Shown here: in pieces, positions 1 to 11,000 of the stretch
How the letters are laid out: every line of letters starts with the position of its first letter
Numbering within the stretch: the first letter of the stretch is position 1
From: Hyalangium gracile
Lineage (GTDB): Bacteria > Myxococcota > Myxococcia > Myxococcales > Myxococcaceae
Length of the DNA stretch: 64,000 nt
Reading direction: 5' to 3'
NCBI RefSeq assembly: GCF_020103725.1
Contig: NZ_JAHXBG010000005.1
Coordinates: forward strand, 124,001 to 188,000
Notes under the pieces: model-generated
Told to the model about the DNA's origin: nothing
Database searches by the model: none
The model's input: the letters and a program-made list of their open reading frames with translations, nothing else
Made by a program: the position numbers and the translations under genes

Positions 1-1
1 A

Positions 2-3000
2 CTCACGCCTCGGGCCTCCAGCGTGCCGATCTTCTCCACCGTGACCGGGAAGCGGATTGCCGGTGAGGAGCTGAGCCCCGCGTACTGGGCGGACAACCTG
101 CGCCAGCCCGTGCGGTTCTGGCCGGCCATCGAGCAGGCGCTCGAGAGTGGACCGATCGACTTCATCGAGATCGGTCCCCACCCGGTGCTGCTGCCCGGCT
201 TGGCGACGGGCCTCGATGGCGTGCGCGAGGCGAAGCGTCCCGCGCTGCTCATCCCATCGATGCGCCGCGATGAGTCGGGCCGGCGTGTGCTCCTCGAGTC
301 CCTGGCGCGGCTGTACGCCTCGGGACGCGACGTGAACTGGGAGGCGCTCCAGGAGCCCGGCGCCGTCCTCACGCTGCCTGCCATGCCCTGGCGGAAGCAG
401 CGCTTCTGGTTCGACGACAGCACGGAGGCCCAGTCGGCCCGCCCTCCCACGGAGCGGCCCGTCGAGAGCCGTCCCTCCACAGACCAGGACACCGTCGCTC
501 GCTTCTACGACGCCATCGCGCCACTGCACGAGGGCTCGCTGCACGGTCGAGACTCGGCGCCCGCGCTGCTCACCTTCGGCCTGCTGCCCCAGCGCGTGCC
601 TGGGTTCTCCTGGTCCCTGGGGTTGTTCCAGCCCGACGCGCACCCGGAGATCCACCGCCAGCTCGTGGAGGCCCAGCGAGCCCTGCGCGAGATCGCTTTC
701 GGCTCGGTGGACCTCTCCACCGTGACGCAGGCGCTCGACATCGGCTGCGGCTACGCGACCGATCTGTTCGACCTGGCGCAGCGGCACTCCCAGCTCCAGC
801 TCGACGGCTTCACGCTGTCACCCCGGCAGGCCGCGCTCGCCCAGCAGCGACTGAGCGCCGCGAGGCTGGATTCCCGTGTCCGGGTGCGCGTGGCCGACAG
901 CGCCCACACGGACTTCCCCGGCACGTATGACATGGCCTTCGGCTTCGAGGTGGCCGGGCTGGTCCGTGACAAGGCCGCGCTGTTCTCCAACATCGCTCGG
1001 CATCTGCGCCCCGGGGGCACGCTGCTGCTCGCGGACCTCGTCGCCAATACGCGCTCGGGCCTGGAGGTGGACACCACCTCCACGTTCGCCTCGGCCCGCT
1101 CCGAGTGGGGCGAGCTGCTCGCCGACCAGCGCCTGCGCCTGTCCGAGTGCGTGGACGTGAGCGCCCAGGTGATGAACTTCCTGGACGATCCCACCGACGC
1201 ACGGGAGCTCCGGCGACTGGCCGAGAAGCGCTCCCTCGACGAGGAGGCCATCCAGGCGCTGGAGTCCTGGGCCAACATCCGCCGCTCTCTCGAGCGCGGA
1301 CTGCTGAGCTACGTGGTGCTCATCGCCACGCTGGACCGGCACGCCTCCCGCGCCTCGGTGCTGCGCACGAACCAGGAGCGGCTCGCGACGGCCTCTCCTC
1401 CCTCCGAGGTTTCTCGGACGGCGGCCGCCCCGGGGCCTGCCTCCACCTCCTCGAGCACTCCCGCGGAGCTGCTGCATCGCATCGAGTGGCAGCCCCAGGA
1501 GCGTCCTGCTTCGCCAGTCGCCTCGGCCCGTGAGGGCGCGTGGCTGCTCTTCGCCGATGCAGGTGGCGTGGCAGGACGGCTGGCCGCGCGGCTCGAAGCC
1601 CAGGGCCAGCGGGTGGTGGTGATCCGTCGGCCTCCTTCCGACGCGCGGTCGGGCGACCGGCTGCGCGAGGCGCTCCTGGATGCGCTCGGTCCACACCGGA
1701 CGTGCAAGGGCGTGCTCTTCCTCTCGGGTCTCGATGCCGGGGCAGCCGAGGATGGCGGCCCGGAGCAGCTCTCCGCCGCGCTCGATGCAGGAGCGTTGGC
1801 GCTGCTGCCTCTCGCTCAGCGCATGGCTACCGAGCCTCTGCCAGGAACTCCCCGGCTGTGGGTGCTGACCCAGCGCGTCTGGGACAAGCTCCCGGCCGGA
1901 CAGCGCGGCACCCCGGCGCAGGCTCCGTTGTGGGGCCTCGGGCGGACGCTGATGCATGAGGCTCCGGGGCTCCAGACGACCCTGGTGGATCTCGGCGGCT
2001 CCGATGAGGACCTGCGCGCGCTGGTCTCGGAGCTCGAGGCGCCCAGCTCCGAGGATCAGCTCCTCTTCAGGGATGGCCGGCGCCATGTGGCGCGCCTGCA
2101 CCGAGGGGAGCTTCCGGGCGAAGCGAGGGCTGGAGCAGTCATGCCTCCGGTCCGGTCGGATGCGACCTACCTCATCACCGGCGGGCTGGGCGGGCTGGGA
2201 CTGGCCACCGCGGGCTGGCTCTCGAGGCAGGGGGCGCGAAACCTGGTGCTACTCGGTCGCACGGCGCCCTCGGAAGCCTCCGCCCGAGCGGTGGAGGAGC
2301 TCCGAAAGAGCGGCGCGCGAGTGGAGGTCGCCACGCTGGACGCGGGAGAGCGCCCCGCCCTGGAAGCCCTGCTCACCCGCATCGACCGCGAGCTCCCGCC
2401 GCTGCGAGGCATCTTCCACGCCGCGGGAGCCCTGGCCGACGGCGTCGTCGCGGAGATGGATGCAACGCGCTTCCTCGTCCCTGCCCGGGCCAAGGTCCAC
2501 GGCGCCTGGAACCTCCACGTGCTCACGCGCGGGCGCGAGCTTGACTTCTTCGTCCTCTTCTCGTCCTTCGCCTCGCTGCTCGGCTCGCCGGGACAGGCCA
2601 ACCACGCGGCGGCGAACAGCTTCCTGGACGCCCTGGCGCTCCACCGGCGCGGGCTGGGGCTGCCAGCGACGAGCGTGCAGTGGGGCCCATGGGCCCGCGT
2701 GGGAGAGGTCGCCTCGCATCGCAAGCGGGAGGAGCTCCTCGTCCACCAGGGCTTCTCCAGCATCGAGCCCGAACAGGCCCTGGGCGCGCTCGAGTGGCTG
2801 CTGCGCCACGAGGTCTCCCTGGCGGGCGTGGCCGCCTTCGACTTCGACCGGTGGTCCTCCCGACAGGAGCGGCTCGCCGCCACCCCGCTCTACTCCCGGC
2901 TGCGCGCGCCGGTGCCGTCCACCACCCCAGCTCCTTCCGAGCCGGCTGCATCCCCGCCGCCGCGGGCGAGCATCGCCGAGCTCGCTCTCGGGCATATCGC

Positions 3001-3238
3001 GGAGGTGATGCGCATCCCGGCCGCCCAGCTCAACCAGGAGCGCTCGCTGATTGAGCAGGGCCTCGACTCGCTGATGGGCGTCGAGCTGAAGAACCGGCTG
3101 GAGCTGGAGCTCGGCGTCTCCCTGCCCATGGCCCGGCTGCTGTCGAACGTGTCCCTGTCCGAGCTGCTGGCGAACCTCTCCGCGGGAGCCAAGGCACCGC
3201 CGCCGAAGCCGGCCGGCTGGGAGGAAGGCGAGCTATGA
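2..3238 (+). CDS. Modular type I PKS, C-terminal part (AT-MT-KR-ACP), 5' truncated by window
   Basis: The frame is open from base 2, so the protein begins before the window. Visible order: end of an acyltransferase (residues 1-140, with YWADNLRQPVRF and EIGPHPVL), a SAM methyltransferase (about 165-440, LDIGCGYATDL near 244), a ketoreductase (about 490-960, NADPH loop TGGLGGLGLA near 725) and an acyl carrier protein (about 990-1065, GLDSL with the phosphopantetheine serine near 1023). It should extend a polyketide by one unit, methylate it and reduce the beta-keto group before transfer to the NRPS. The methyltransferase lies between AT and KR and could be C- or O-methylating; its FGLLPQRVPGFSW and FGFEVAGL motifs recall the beta-O-methyltransferases of myxobacterial synthases. 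The KR has His where the catalytic Tyr is expected (GQANHAAAN), so reduction is uncertain. The C-terminus ends in EEGEL, an acidic tail suited to the TubC-like domain of the next protein, whose start codon overlaps this stop by 4 bp. Confidence 0.93.
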   Translation, partial: LTPRASSVPIFSTVTGKRIAGEELSPAYWADNLRQPVRFWPAIEQALESGPIDFIEIGPHPVLLPGLATGLDGVREAKRPALLIPSMRRDESGRRVLLESLARLYASGRDVNWEALQEPGAVLTLPAMPWRKQRFWFDDSTEAQSARPPTERPVESRPSTDQDTVARFYDAIAPLHEGSLHGRDSAPALLTFGLLPQRVPGFSWSLGLFQPDAHPEIHRQLVEAQRALREIAFGSVDLSTVTQALDIGCGYATDLFDLAQRHSQLQLDGFTLSPRQAALAQQRLSAARLDSRVRVRVADSAHTDFPGTYDMAFGFEVAGLVRDKAALFSNIARHLRPGGTLLLADLVANTRSGLEVDTTSTFASARSEWGELLADQRLRLSECVDVSAQVMNFLDDPTDARELRRLAEKRSLDEEAIQALESWANIRRSLERGLLSYVVLIATLDRHASRASVLRTNQERLATASPPSEVSRTAAAPGPASTSSSTPAELLHRIEWQPQERPASPVASAREGAWLLFADAGGVAGRLAARLEAQGQRVVVIRRPPSDARSGDRLREALLDALGPHRTCKGVLFLSGLDAGAAEDGGPEQLSAALDAGALALLPLAQRMATEPLPGTPRLWVLTQRVWDKLPAGQRGTPAQAPLWGLGRTLMHEAPGLQTTLVDLGGSDEDLRALVSELEAPSSEDQLLFRDGRRHVARLHRGELPGEARAGAVMPPVRSDATYLITGGLGGLGLATAGWLSRQGARNLVLLGRTAPSEASARAVEELRKSGARVEVATLDAGERPALEALLTRIDRELPPLRGIFHAAGALADGVVAEMDATRFLVPARAKVHGAWNLHVLTRGRELDFFVLFSSFASLLGSPGQANHAAANSFLDALALHRRGLGLPATSVQWGPWARVGEVASHRKREELLVHQGFSSIEPEQALGALEWLLRHEVSLAGVAAFDFDRWSSRQERLAATPLYSRLRAPVPSTTPAPSEPAASPPPRASIAELALGHIAEVMRIPAAQLNQERSLIEQGLDSLMGVELKNRLELELGVSLPMARLLSNVSLSELLANLSAGAKAPPPKPAGWEEGEL

Positions 3239-6200
3239 GCGCGACCGAGCTGCTCGCCGACCTGTCGCGGCGGGGCATCGAGCTGTGGGTGGAGGGGGAG
3301 CGGCTGCGGTTCCGGGCTCCCGAAGGCGCGCTCACGCCGGTGCTCCGCGAGGCGATTGGTGCCCGCCGCAACGAGCTGCTCGAGCTGCTGCGCGAGTCGG
3401 CCCGTCCCACGAGCCGGACCGCGAGCGAGGGCCAGGGACGGATCCTCCCGCTGTCGCTCGGCCAGCAGCGGCTCTGGTTCGTCAACCAGCTCCAGCCGGA
3501 GACGCCGTTCCTCACGGTGCCGATCTCCCTCGACTTCGAGGGGACGCTCGACATGGGCGTGCTCCAGCGAGCACTCACGGCCCTGGTGCGCCGGCACGAG
3601 GCGCTCCGCACGGCGCTGTACCCCGTGGAGGGCCAGCTCTCCCAGGTGATCGCTCCCGCCAGCGAGGCGGTGTTGCAGGTGGTGGAGCTCGACCATCTGC
3701 CGGCGGAGGAGAGAGCGCGCAGGGCGGCCAGCGAGGCGGAGGGGGAGCTCGATCAGGTGTTCGATCTGGAGCGGGGACCGCTGGTCCGGTTCACGCTGCT
3801 GAAGTTCGGCCCCGAGCACGCCCGGCTGCTCGTCACCCTGCACCACATCGTGACCGATGCCTGGTCCAACGAGGTCATCGTCCGCGAGCTGAGCGCGCTC
3901 TACCGTGCGTTCGCCGCGGGCAAGGCGGACCCGCTCCCGCCCCTGCCGCTCCAGCCCGGAGACGAGGCGCTGCGTGAGCGAACCCGCCTCCAGGACGAGC
4001 CCCTGCGCGCGCAGCTCTCCTGGTGGCGCGAGCGGCTGCAGGGCATGGAGGAGCTGCGGCTGCCCACCGACTTCACGCGCCCCGCCGTCCAGAGCTTTCA
4101 CGGAGACGTGCTCCGCTTCTCGATGTCCCCGGCGCTGACGGAGCCACTGGCACGGCTCGCCCGGGAGGAGCAGGCCACGGCCTTCATGACGATGCTGGCG
4201 GGCTTCTACGCACTGCTCGCCCGGCTCACCGGCCAGGAGGATCTGGTCGTGGGCTCGCACATCACCGGCCGCAGCCGCCCGGAGCTGGCGGGCCTGGTGG
4301 GCTTCTTCGTCCAGAACCTCGTGCTGCGACTGGACGCCTCCGGCAACCCCAGCTTCCGCGAGCTGGTGCGCCGCGTGCGGACCCTGGCGCTCGGCGCCTA
4401 TGAGCACGCGGACATCCCCTTCGAGCGCATCCTCGAGGAGCTGAAGGTCGAGCGGCACCGGGGCAAGAACCCGCTCTTCCAGACGACCTTCGCGCTGCAG
4501 CAGGCGCCGCTGCCCGCCACCCACGTGCCTGGGGTGACGACGATCCGACCGACGCCCGCGATCCTCGCCGGCCGCTGGACGCGCTTCGACCTGGAGCTGC
4601 ACGTCTGGGAGGAGGGCGGCGCCTGGCACGGAGGGCTCGTCTACAGCACGGACCTCTTCGAGGGCTCCACCATCCGCCGCACCGTGAATCAGTTCCAGCG
4701 GCTGCTGGAGGCAGCGCTCGACGATCCGTCCCGACGCCTGTCGGAGCTTCCGCTCCTCTCCGAGGACGAGGAGGCCCAGCTCGTCTCCGCCCCCCGTGTC
4801 CCACCGAGCCGCTGGCAGAGCGGCAAGGGCGTCCATCAGCTCGTCTCGGCCCAGGCGGCGCGCTCTCCGCGGGCCCCGGCGGTGGTGTCCCCGGATGGCG
4901 GCATCCTCACCTACGGCGAGCTGGAGACGCGGGCCAACCGGCTGGCGAACCACCTGCGCTCGCTGGGCGTCGGCCCCGAGGCTCGAGTCGGGCTCTGCCT
5001 GGAGCGCTCCGCGGACCTGGTGGTGTGCCTCCTGGGCATCCTCAAGGCTGGCGCGGCCTACGTCCCGCTGGACCCCGAGTACCCGGCCGAGCGCCTCGCG
5101 CTCATGTGCGAGGACGCGGGGATCGAGGTGCTCGTCACCGACTCGCGCCACTTCGACGCCTTCCGGTCACGCCCGGTGAAGGCCGTGCTCCTGGACCAGG
5201 ATGCGGAGCTGCTGGCTCGGGCCCCCTCGCACGCGCCCGAGGTGGACGTCAGCCTCGAGAGGCTCGCCTATTTGATGTACACGTCCGGCTCCACCGGCAC
5301 GCCCAAGGGCATCGGCGTCGTCCACCGGGCGATCCTCAACCTCGTGCTCGACACCGAGTACGTGTCGCTGGGCACCCAGGACGCGGTGGCGCAGGCCTCC
5401 AACACCTCCTTCGACGCGTCGACCTTCGAGATCTGGGGCGCGCTGCTCAACGGGGCCCGCCTCGTCATCCTGCCTCGTGAGACGACGCTCGACCCGGACG
5501 CGATGGAGCAGGCGCTGGTCCGTCACGGCGTCACCACGCTCTTCGTCACCACGGCGCTGTTCCAGCAGCTCACCAGCGTCCGCCCCACCGTCTTCCAGAG
5601 CCTGCGCGTCCTGCTCTTCGGAGGGCAGGTGGTGGACCCGCTCCGCGTCCAGCAGGTGCTCGAGGAGGGCTGCCCGCAGCGGCTCCTCCACGTGTACGGG
5701 CCGACGGAGTGCACCACCTTCTCCTCCTTCTACCCCGTCCGATCGCTCGACTCGCGGAAGGCCCACGTCAGCATCGGCAGGGCCCTGGACGGAGCGTCGC
5801 TGTACGTGCTCGACAAGCGGCTGCGGCCGGTGCCGTACGGCGTCATCGGGGAGCTGTACATCGGTGGGAGCGGCGTCGCGCGGGGCTACCACAACCGTCC
5901 CGCGCTGACCGCCGAGCGCTTCCTGCCCGATCCGTTCGCCTCCGAGCCGGGAGCGCGGATGTACCGCACCGGGGACCTCGTATGCTGGCGAGTCCCGGGC
6001 AACCTGGAGTTCCACGGCCGCGTCGACCAGCAGGTGAAGATCCGCGGCTACCGCATCGAGCCCGGAGAGATCGAGGCCACGCTGTCCAAGCACCCGGGCG
6101 TCCGCCAGGTAGCGGTGGTCGTCCGCGAGGACACGCCGGGAGACCCGCGGCTCGTCGCCTATGTGGTGCCTCACGGGGCGCTCACTCCGGCCGACCTCCA

Positions 6201-8013
6201 CGCGTACCTGGCCACGCGGCTGCCTGGCTACATGGTGCCTGCGGCGTTCGTGCTGCTCGACGCGCTGCCCCTGACGCCGAACGGGAAGCTGGATGTCCGC
6301 CGCCTCGAGGCGCCCCCCGAGGCCGGCCTCGCGCGCCCGCCGTACGTGGCGCCTCTGACCGAGCGCGAGCAGGCGCTGGCCACCATCTGGCAGGAGGTGC
6401 TGCGAGTCGAGCGCGTGGGCCGCGATGACGACTTCTTCCAGCTCGGAGGAGACTCGATCCTCGGCATCCTCGTCATCTCGAGGGCCAGCCAGAAGGGAAT
6501 CGGGCTCACGCCCCGGCAGCTCTTCGATGCGCCGGTGCTCCGGAACCTGGCCGCCTCGGCGCGTGAGGCTGGACCGAAGCGCGCCGAGCAGGGACTGGTG
6601 CGGGGACCGGTGGAGCTCACCCCCATCCAGCGCTGGTTCTTCGAGCAGGGCCTGCCGGAGCCGCACCACTTCAACCAGGCGCGCATGTTGGAAGTCCCCG
6701 CGGACTTCGTCGCCGTGGAGCTCGGAAGTGTCGTGCGCCGGCTCCTCGAGCATCATGACGCGCTCCGCCTGCGCTTCGAGCGAGCGGGCGACCAGTGGCG
6801 GCAGCGGATCGCTCCACTGGAGGGCCGCATGCCCGTCATGACCCTCCTCCTCGATGAGGACACCCCGGGACGGCACCCGGAGGAGATCCTCGAGTTCGCG
6901 GTCGCGGCCCAGCGGGGCATGAATCTCGCCGAGGGGCCCCTGTTCCGCGCGGTGCACTTCCATCGCGGACCTCGGCTCCCGGGACGGCTGCTCCTGGTGA
7001 TCCACCACCTCGCCGTGGACGCGGTCTCGTGGAGCATCCTCCTGGAGGATCTGGAGCGCCTGCTCGGTCCGGAGCCCGTGCAGCTCCCCGCGAAGACCAC
7101 CTCGTTCCGAGCCTGGTCCGAGGCGCTCACCCGTGCCGCCCGGAGCGAGGCCACGGAGGCCGAGCGCCCCTACTGGCTGAATGTGGCGAAGGCGCTGCGC
7201 CCCACCCTCCCCGTCGACCACGCGGAGGGCGAGGACACGCAGGACGCCGAGGCCGTGCACACGGTGGAGCTGGACCCGGAGCTGACGCGACAGCTGCTCC
7301 AGGCGGCGCCCGCCGCCTACGGAATGCGCGTGGACGAGGTGCTGCTCACCTCGGTGCTGATCGCCCTCCACCGCTGGAGCGGGGCCAGCACGCTCGGCGT
7401 GGCCCTGGAGAACCACGGGCGCGAGGAAGTGGCCGAGGGGCTCGATGTCAGCCGCACGGTCGGCTGGTTCACCACGCTGTTCCCAGCGATGCTGCGCCTC
7501 GAAGGCGCGGGAGAGCCTGGAGCGGCGCTGCGCGGCGTGAAGGATCAGCTCCGAGCCGTGCCCCGGCGCGGGCTGGGCTACGGCCTGCTCCGTTACCTGT
7601 CCCCCACCCCGCCCCCGGAGCTGGTGGCGGCACCGGAGCCGGACCTGCGCTTCAACTACCTGGGCCGCATCCACCCGCCGGCGAGCGACACCTCGCGGCT
7701 GACCTTCACCGACGATCCCGTGGGTCCGATGTGGAGCGACAAGGGCCGCCGCCGCTACCTGCTGGCGCTCGACGCGATGGTGGTCGATGACCGGCTGCGC
7801 CTGCTCTGGTCCTGGAGCCGGCGGCGCCACGAGCCAGGGACGATCTCACGCTTCGCGGACGGCGTGCTGACCGCGCTCCGCGAGCTCATCGCGCACTGCC
7901 GCGCCCCCGGCGCTGGAGGCTACACCGTGTCGGACTTCCCGGACGTCGACCTCTCGCAGGACGAGCTCGAAGCCGTGCTCGCCGAAGTCGATCTCGGAGA
8001 GGGGAAGGCATAG
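3235..8013 (+). CDS. NRPS, TubC docking-C-A-PCP-E (1592 aa)
   Basis: Adds the first amino acid to the polyketide and epimerises it. Residues 1-55 form a TubC-like docking domain (starts MSATELLADLSRRGIELWVE). C domain at about 70-500, with HHIVTDAW near 203 (Ala instead of the usual Gly). A domain at about 530-1020, with YTSGSTGTPKG near 682. PCP at about 1030-1105, with GGDSI near 1074, the form typical of carriers facing an epimerase. E domain at about 1120-1560, with HHLAVDAVSW near 1257 and FNYLGR near 1474. The ten-residue pocket code read from the A4-A5 region is D-A-F-F-L-G-V-T-F-K, closest to beta-branched aliphatic codes (Ile/Val), so a D-aliphatic residue is expected. The start is fixed by a 4-bp ATGA overlap with the PKS stop and a good GGAGGAAG site upstream. 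The C-terminal tail (LSQDELEAVLAEV) resembles donor docking tails after E domains. Confidence 0.95.
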   Translation: MSATELLADLSRRGIELWVEGERLRFRAPEGALTPVLREAIGARRNELLELLRESARPTSRTASEGQGRILPLSLGQQRLWFVNQLQPETPFLTVPISLDFEGTLDMGVLQRALTALVRRHEALRTALYPVEGQLSQVIAPASEAVLQVVELDHLPAEERARRAASEAEGELDQVFDLERGPLVRFTLLKFGPEHARLLVTLHHIVTDAWSNEVIVRELSALYRAFAAGKADPLPPLPLQPGDEALRERTRLQDEPLRAQLSWWRERLQGMEELRLPTDFTRPAVQSFHGDVLRFSMSPALTEPLARLAREEQATAFMTMLAGFYALLARLTGQEDLVVGSHITGRSRPELAGLVGFFVQNLVLRLDASGNPSFRELVRRVRTLALGAYEHADIPFERILEELKVERHRGKNPLFQTTFALQQAPLPATHVPGVTTIRPTPAILAGRWTRFDLELHVWEEGGAWHGGLVYSTDLFEGSTIRRTVNQFQRLLEAALDDPSRRLSELPLLSEDEEAQLVSAPRVPPSRWQSGKGVHQLVSAQAARSPRAPAVVSPDGGILTYGELETRANRLANHLRSLGVGPEARVGLCLERSADLVVCLLGILKAGAAYVPLDPEYPAERLALMCEDAGIEVLVTDSRHFDAFRSRPVKAVLLDQDAELLARAPSHAPEVDVSLERLAYLMYTSGSTGTPKGIGVVHRAILNLVLDTEYVSLGTQDAVAQASNTSFDASTFEIWGALLNGARLVILPRETTLDPDAMEQALVRHGVTTLFVTTALFQQLTSVRPTVFQSLRVLLFGGQVVDPLRVQQVLEEGCPQRLLHVYGPTECTTFSSFYPVRSLDSRKAHVSIGRALDGASLYVLDKRLRPVPYGVIGELYIGGSGVARGYHNRPALTAERFLPDPFASEPGARMYRTGDLVCWRVPGNLEFHGRVDQQVKIRGYRIEPGEIEATLSKHPGVRQVAVVVREDTPGDPRLVAYVVPHGALTPADLHAYLATRLPGYMVPAAFVLLDALPLTPNGKLDVRRLEAPPEAGLARPPYVAPLTEREQALATIWQEVLRVERVGRDDDFFQLGGDSILGILVISRASQKGIGLTPRQLFDAPVLRNLAASAREAGPKRAEQGLVRGPVELTPIQRWFFEQGLPEPHHFNQARMLEVPADFVAVELGSVVRRLLEHHDALRLRFERAGDQWRQRIAPLEGRMPVMTLLLDEDTPGRHPEEILEFAVAAQRGMNLAEGPLFRAVHFHRGPRLPGRLLLVIHHLAVDAVSWSILLEDLERLLGPEPVQLPAKTTSFRAWSEALTRAARSEATEAERPYWLNVAKALRPTLPVDHAEGEDTQDAEAVHTVELDPELTRQLLQAAPAAYGMRVDEVLLTSVLIALHRWSGASTLGVALENHGREEVAEGLDVSRTVGWFTTLFPAMLRLEGAGEPGAALRGVKDQLRAVPRRGLGYGLLRYLSPTPPPELVAAPEPDLRFNYLGRIHPPASDTSRLTFTDDPVGPMWSDKGRRRYLLALDAMVVDDRLRLLWSWSRRRHEPGTISRFADGVLTALRELIAHCRAPGAGGYTVSDFPDVDLSQDELEAVLAEVDLGEGKA

Positions 8014-11000
8014 ATGGCACCGAGAAACATCGAGGCGATGCATGTGCTCTCCCCCTCCCAGCGGGGCATGCTCTTCGAGAGCGTGGCCACGCAGGGCTCG
8101 GGGCGGTTCGTGGAGCACTCGGCCTGGGAGTGGCAGGGGCCGCTGGACGTGGCCGCCTACCAGCAGGCGTGGCGAGAGCTGCTGCGGAGGCACTCGGCGC
8201 TGCGCACCTGCTTCGCGTGGCGCGAGAAGGGCGAGCCGCTGCAGGTCATCGCGAAGGAGGTTCCGTTCAGCGTCGCCGAGCAGGACTGGCGCGCCCTGAG
8301 CCCCGAGGAGCGACAGGCCCGGCTGCGCACGCACCTGGCCGACGCCTGGCGCGAGGGCTTCGAGCTGAACAAGCCGCCCCTGCTTCGGGTGAGCGCCCTG
8401 CGGGTGGAGGATGAGCGCACCTGGATCGTCTGGAGCTACCACCACGTCCTGATGGATGGCTGGTGCCTGCCCATCCTGCTCCGCGAGCTCGATGCGCTGT
8501 ATGAGGCGGCCCGAAAGGGCCGGGACGCGCAGCTGCCGCCCGCACGGCCCTTCCACGACTACATCACCTGGCTGAAGCGGCGGGACCCGAGCACCTCGCA
8601 GGCCTTCTGGAAGGAGCGGCTGCACGGGCTCGATGCGCCAACGCCGCTGGGCGTGCCACGCCCCGCCGAGCTCTCCAGCACCGCCGAGGACTTCGGTCAG
8701 GTCTCGGGGTCCATCCCGGAGGCCCAGGCGGCCCGGCTCCAGGCAGCGGCTCGCCGAGCAGGGACGACGCCGGGTGCCGTGGTGCAGGCGGCGTGGGCCC
8801 TGCTGCTGTCGCGCTTCAGCGGACGCGACGACGTGGCCTTCGGCGCGACCGTCGCGGGCCGTCCTCCGGAGCTGGCCGGCGTGGAGAGCATGGTCGGCCT
8901 GTTCATCAACACGATCCCGGTGCGCGTGCGGGTTCCCGCGGAGGGCTCGTTCGGGACGCTGCTCCAGGGAGTGCATGCGTGGCACTCGGCGGCGGTGGAG
9001 CACCAGCACTGCTCCGCCGGGCAGATCCAGTCCTGGAGCGAGGTGCCCGCCGGACGCGAGCTCTTCCAGAGCCTGGTGGTCTTCGAGAACTACCCGCTCC
9101 AGGATCAGGTGATCGGTGGCGCCGGAGCACGGCTGCGCGTGCTCGAAGCGGGCTTCCAGGGCACCCGGACGCGCTACCCGCTCACCCTGCTCATCGTCCC
9201 GGTGGATGGCCTCCAGCTCCGGCTGGTGCATGACCGCGCGAGGGTGGACGACGCCGCGGCCTCGGCGGTGCTGGAGAACCTGAAGGTCGCGCTGGCCACC
9301 GCGGCGGCCGAGGAAGACGTGTCGCTGAGCGCGCTCCGTCGTGCCCTGGAGGCGCTGCCCGTCCCCCATGTGGCCGAGCCTGTCACCGCCGTGGAGGAGG
9401 TGCGCGAGGAGAAGCCCCGGGGAGCCATCGAGGAGCTGGTGGCCGAGAGCTTCCGCGCCCTGCTGGGCCTGCCGAAGACACCGGGAGCCGATGCGAGCTT
9501 CCTGGAGCTGGGAGGCCACTCCCTCGTGGCGACGCAGCTGCAGTCACGGCTGCGAGACGTGTTCCGCGTCGAGCTGCCCCTCCGAGCCCTGTTCGAGACT
9601 CCCACCGTGCGTGGGATCGCCGCACGCGTCGAGCGGGCTCGAGGCCCGGAGGCGACCGCCGGCAAGCCCCCACTCGTCAAGAGGGAGCGCGGAGAGCTCT
9701 CACCTCCGTCGTTCGCCCAGCAGCGGCTGTGGTTCCTCGACCGCCTGACGCCCGGGAACTCCTTCTATACGATGTCCGGCGGCCTGCTGCTCCGGGGAGA
9801 GCTCGACGAGGCCGCCCTCACCCGCGCGCTGCGGGAGATCGTCCGGCGCCACGAGGTGCTGCGGACCTGCTTCGTGGAGCGCGACGGAACGCCCTTCCAG
9901 CGCGTGCTGCCCGAGGTGACTGTCCCCCTCCCGCGCGTGGACCTGCGCGCCCTGCCCGAGACCGAGCGCCGGGCAGCGGCGCAGCAGCATGTCCTCGACG
10001 GGGTGCGCCAGCCCTTCGCCCTCGATCAGGCGCCCCTGTTCCGAGCCCACCTCCTCCAGCTGGGTGACCAGGAGCACATCCTCCTGATGATCGCTCACCA
10101 CATCATCTCGGATGGCTGGTCCACCGGCATCTTCGCCCAGGAGCTGCTGGCGCTCTACGGCGCCTTCACACGGAGCGAGGCCAGCCCCCTGCCCGAGCTC
10201 ACCGCGCAGTACGCCGACTTCGCGCTCTGGCAGCGCGAGTGGCTGCAGGGTCCGGCCCTGGACGGCCTGCTGGCGTACTGGAAGCAGCAGCTCGCCGACC
10301 TGCCCACGCTCGCGCTGGCCACGGACAAGCCTCGGCCCTCCGTGCAGAGCTTCCGTGGCGCGACGGAGCAGCTGCACATCCCAGCCGAGGTGGTCTCCCG
10401 CCTGCGGACCCTGGGCCTGGAGGAGAACGCCACCCTCTTCATGACGATGCTGGCGGCGTTCCAGGTCCTGCTCTTCCGCTACACGGGGCAGGAGGACGTG
10501 GTGGTCGGCACGCCGGTGGCCGGGCGCAACCTGAGCGGCCTGGAAGGACTGCTCGGCTTCTTCGTGAACACGCTGCCCCTGCGCACCTCGCTCGCGGGGG
10601 GCCCCACGTTCCGAGAGCTGCTGCGGCGCGTGCGGGACACGGCGCTCGACGCCTACGCCCACCAGGATCTGCCCTTCGAGCGGCTGGTGGAGGAGCTGCG
10701 TCCCGAGCGGCACCTGGCGATGAACCCCCTCTTCCAGGTGCTGTTCGCGCTGCAGAACGCGCCCATGCGGCTGGAAGGCGGGCCCGAGCTGACGCTCACC
10801 ATGCTCGACCAGGAGATCGGCACCACCCGCTTCGATCTCGAGCTGCACGCGCTGGAGGACGTGGGGGGCGTCACCTGCTCCCTCTCCTTCAGCACCGATC
10901 TGTTCCACCGCGAATCCGCGCGCCGGATGCTCACGCACTTCCAGGCGTTGCTCACGGCCATCGGCCAGACGCCGGATGCGGCCCTGTTGGACCTGCACCT

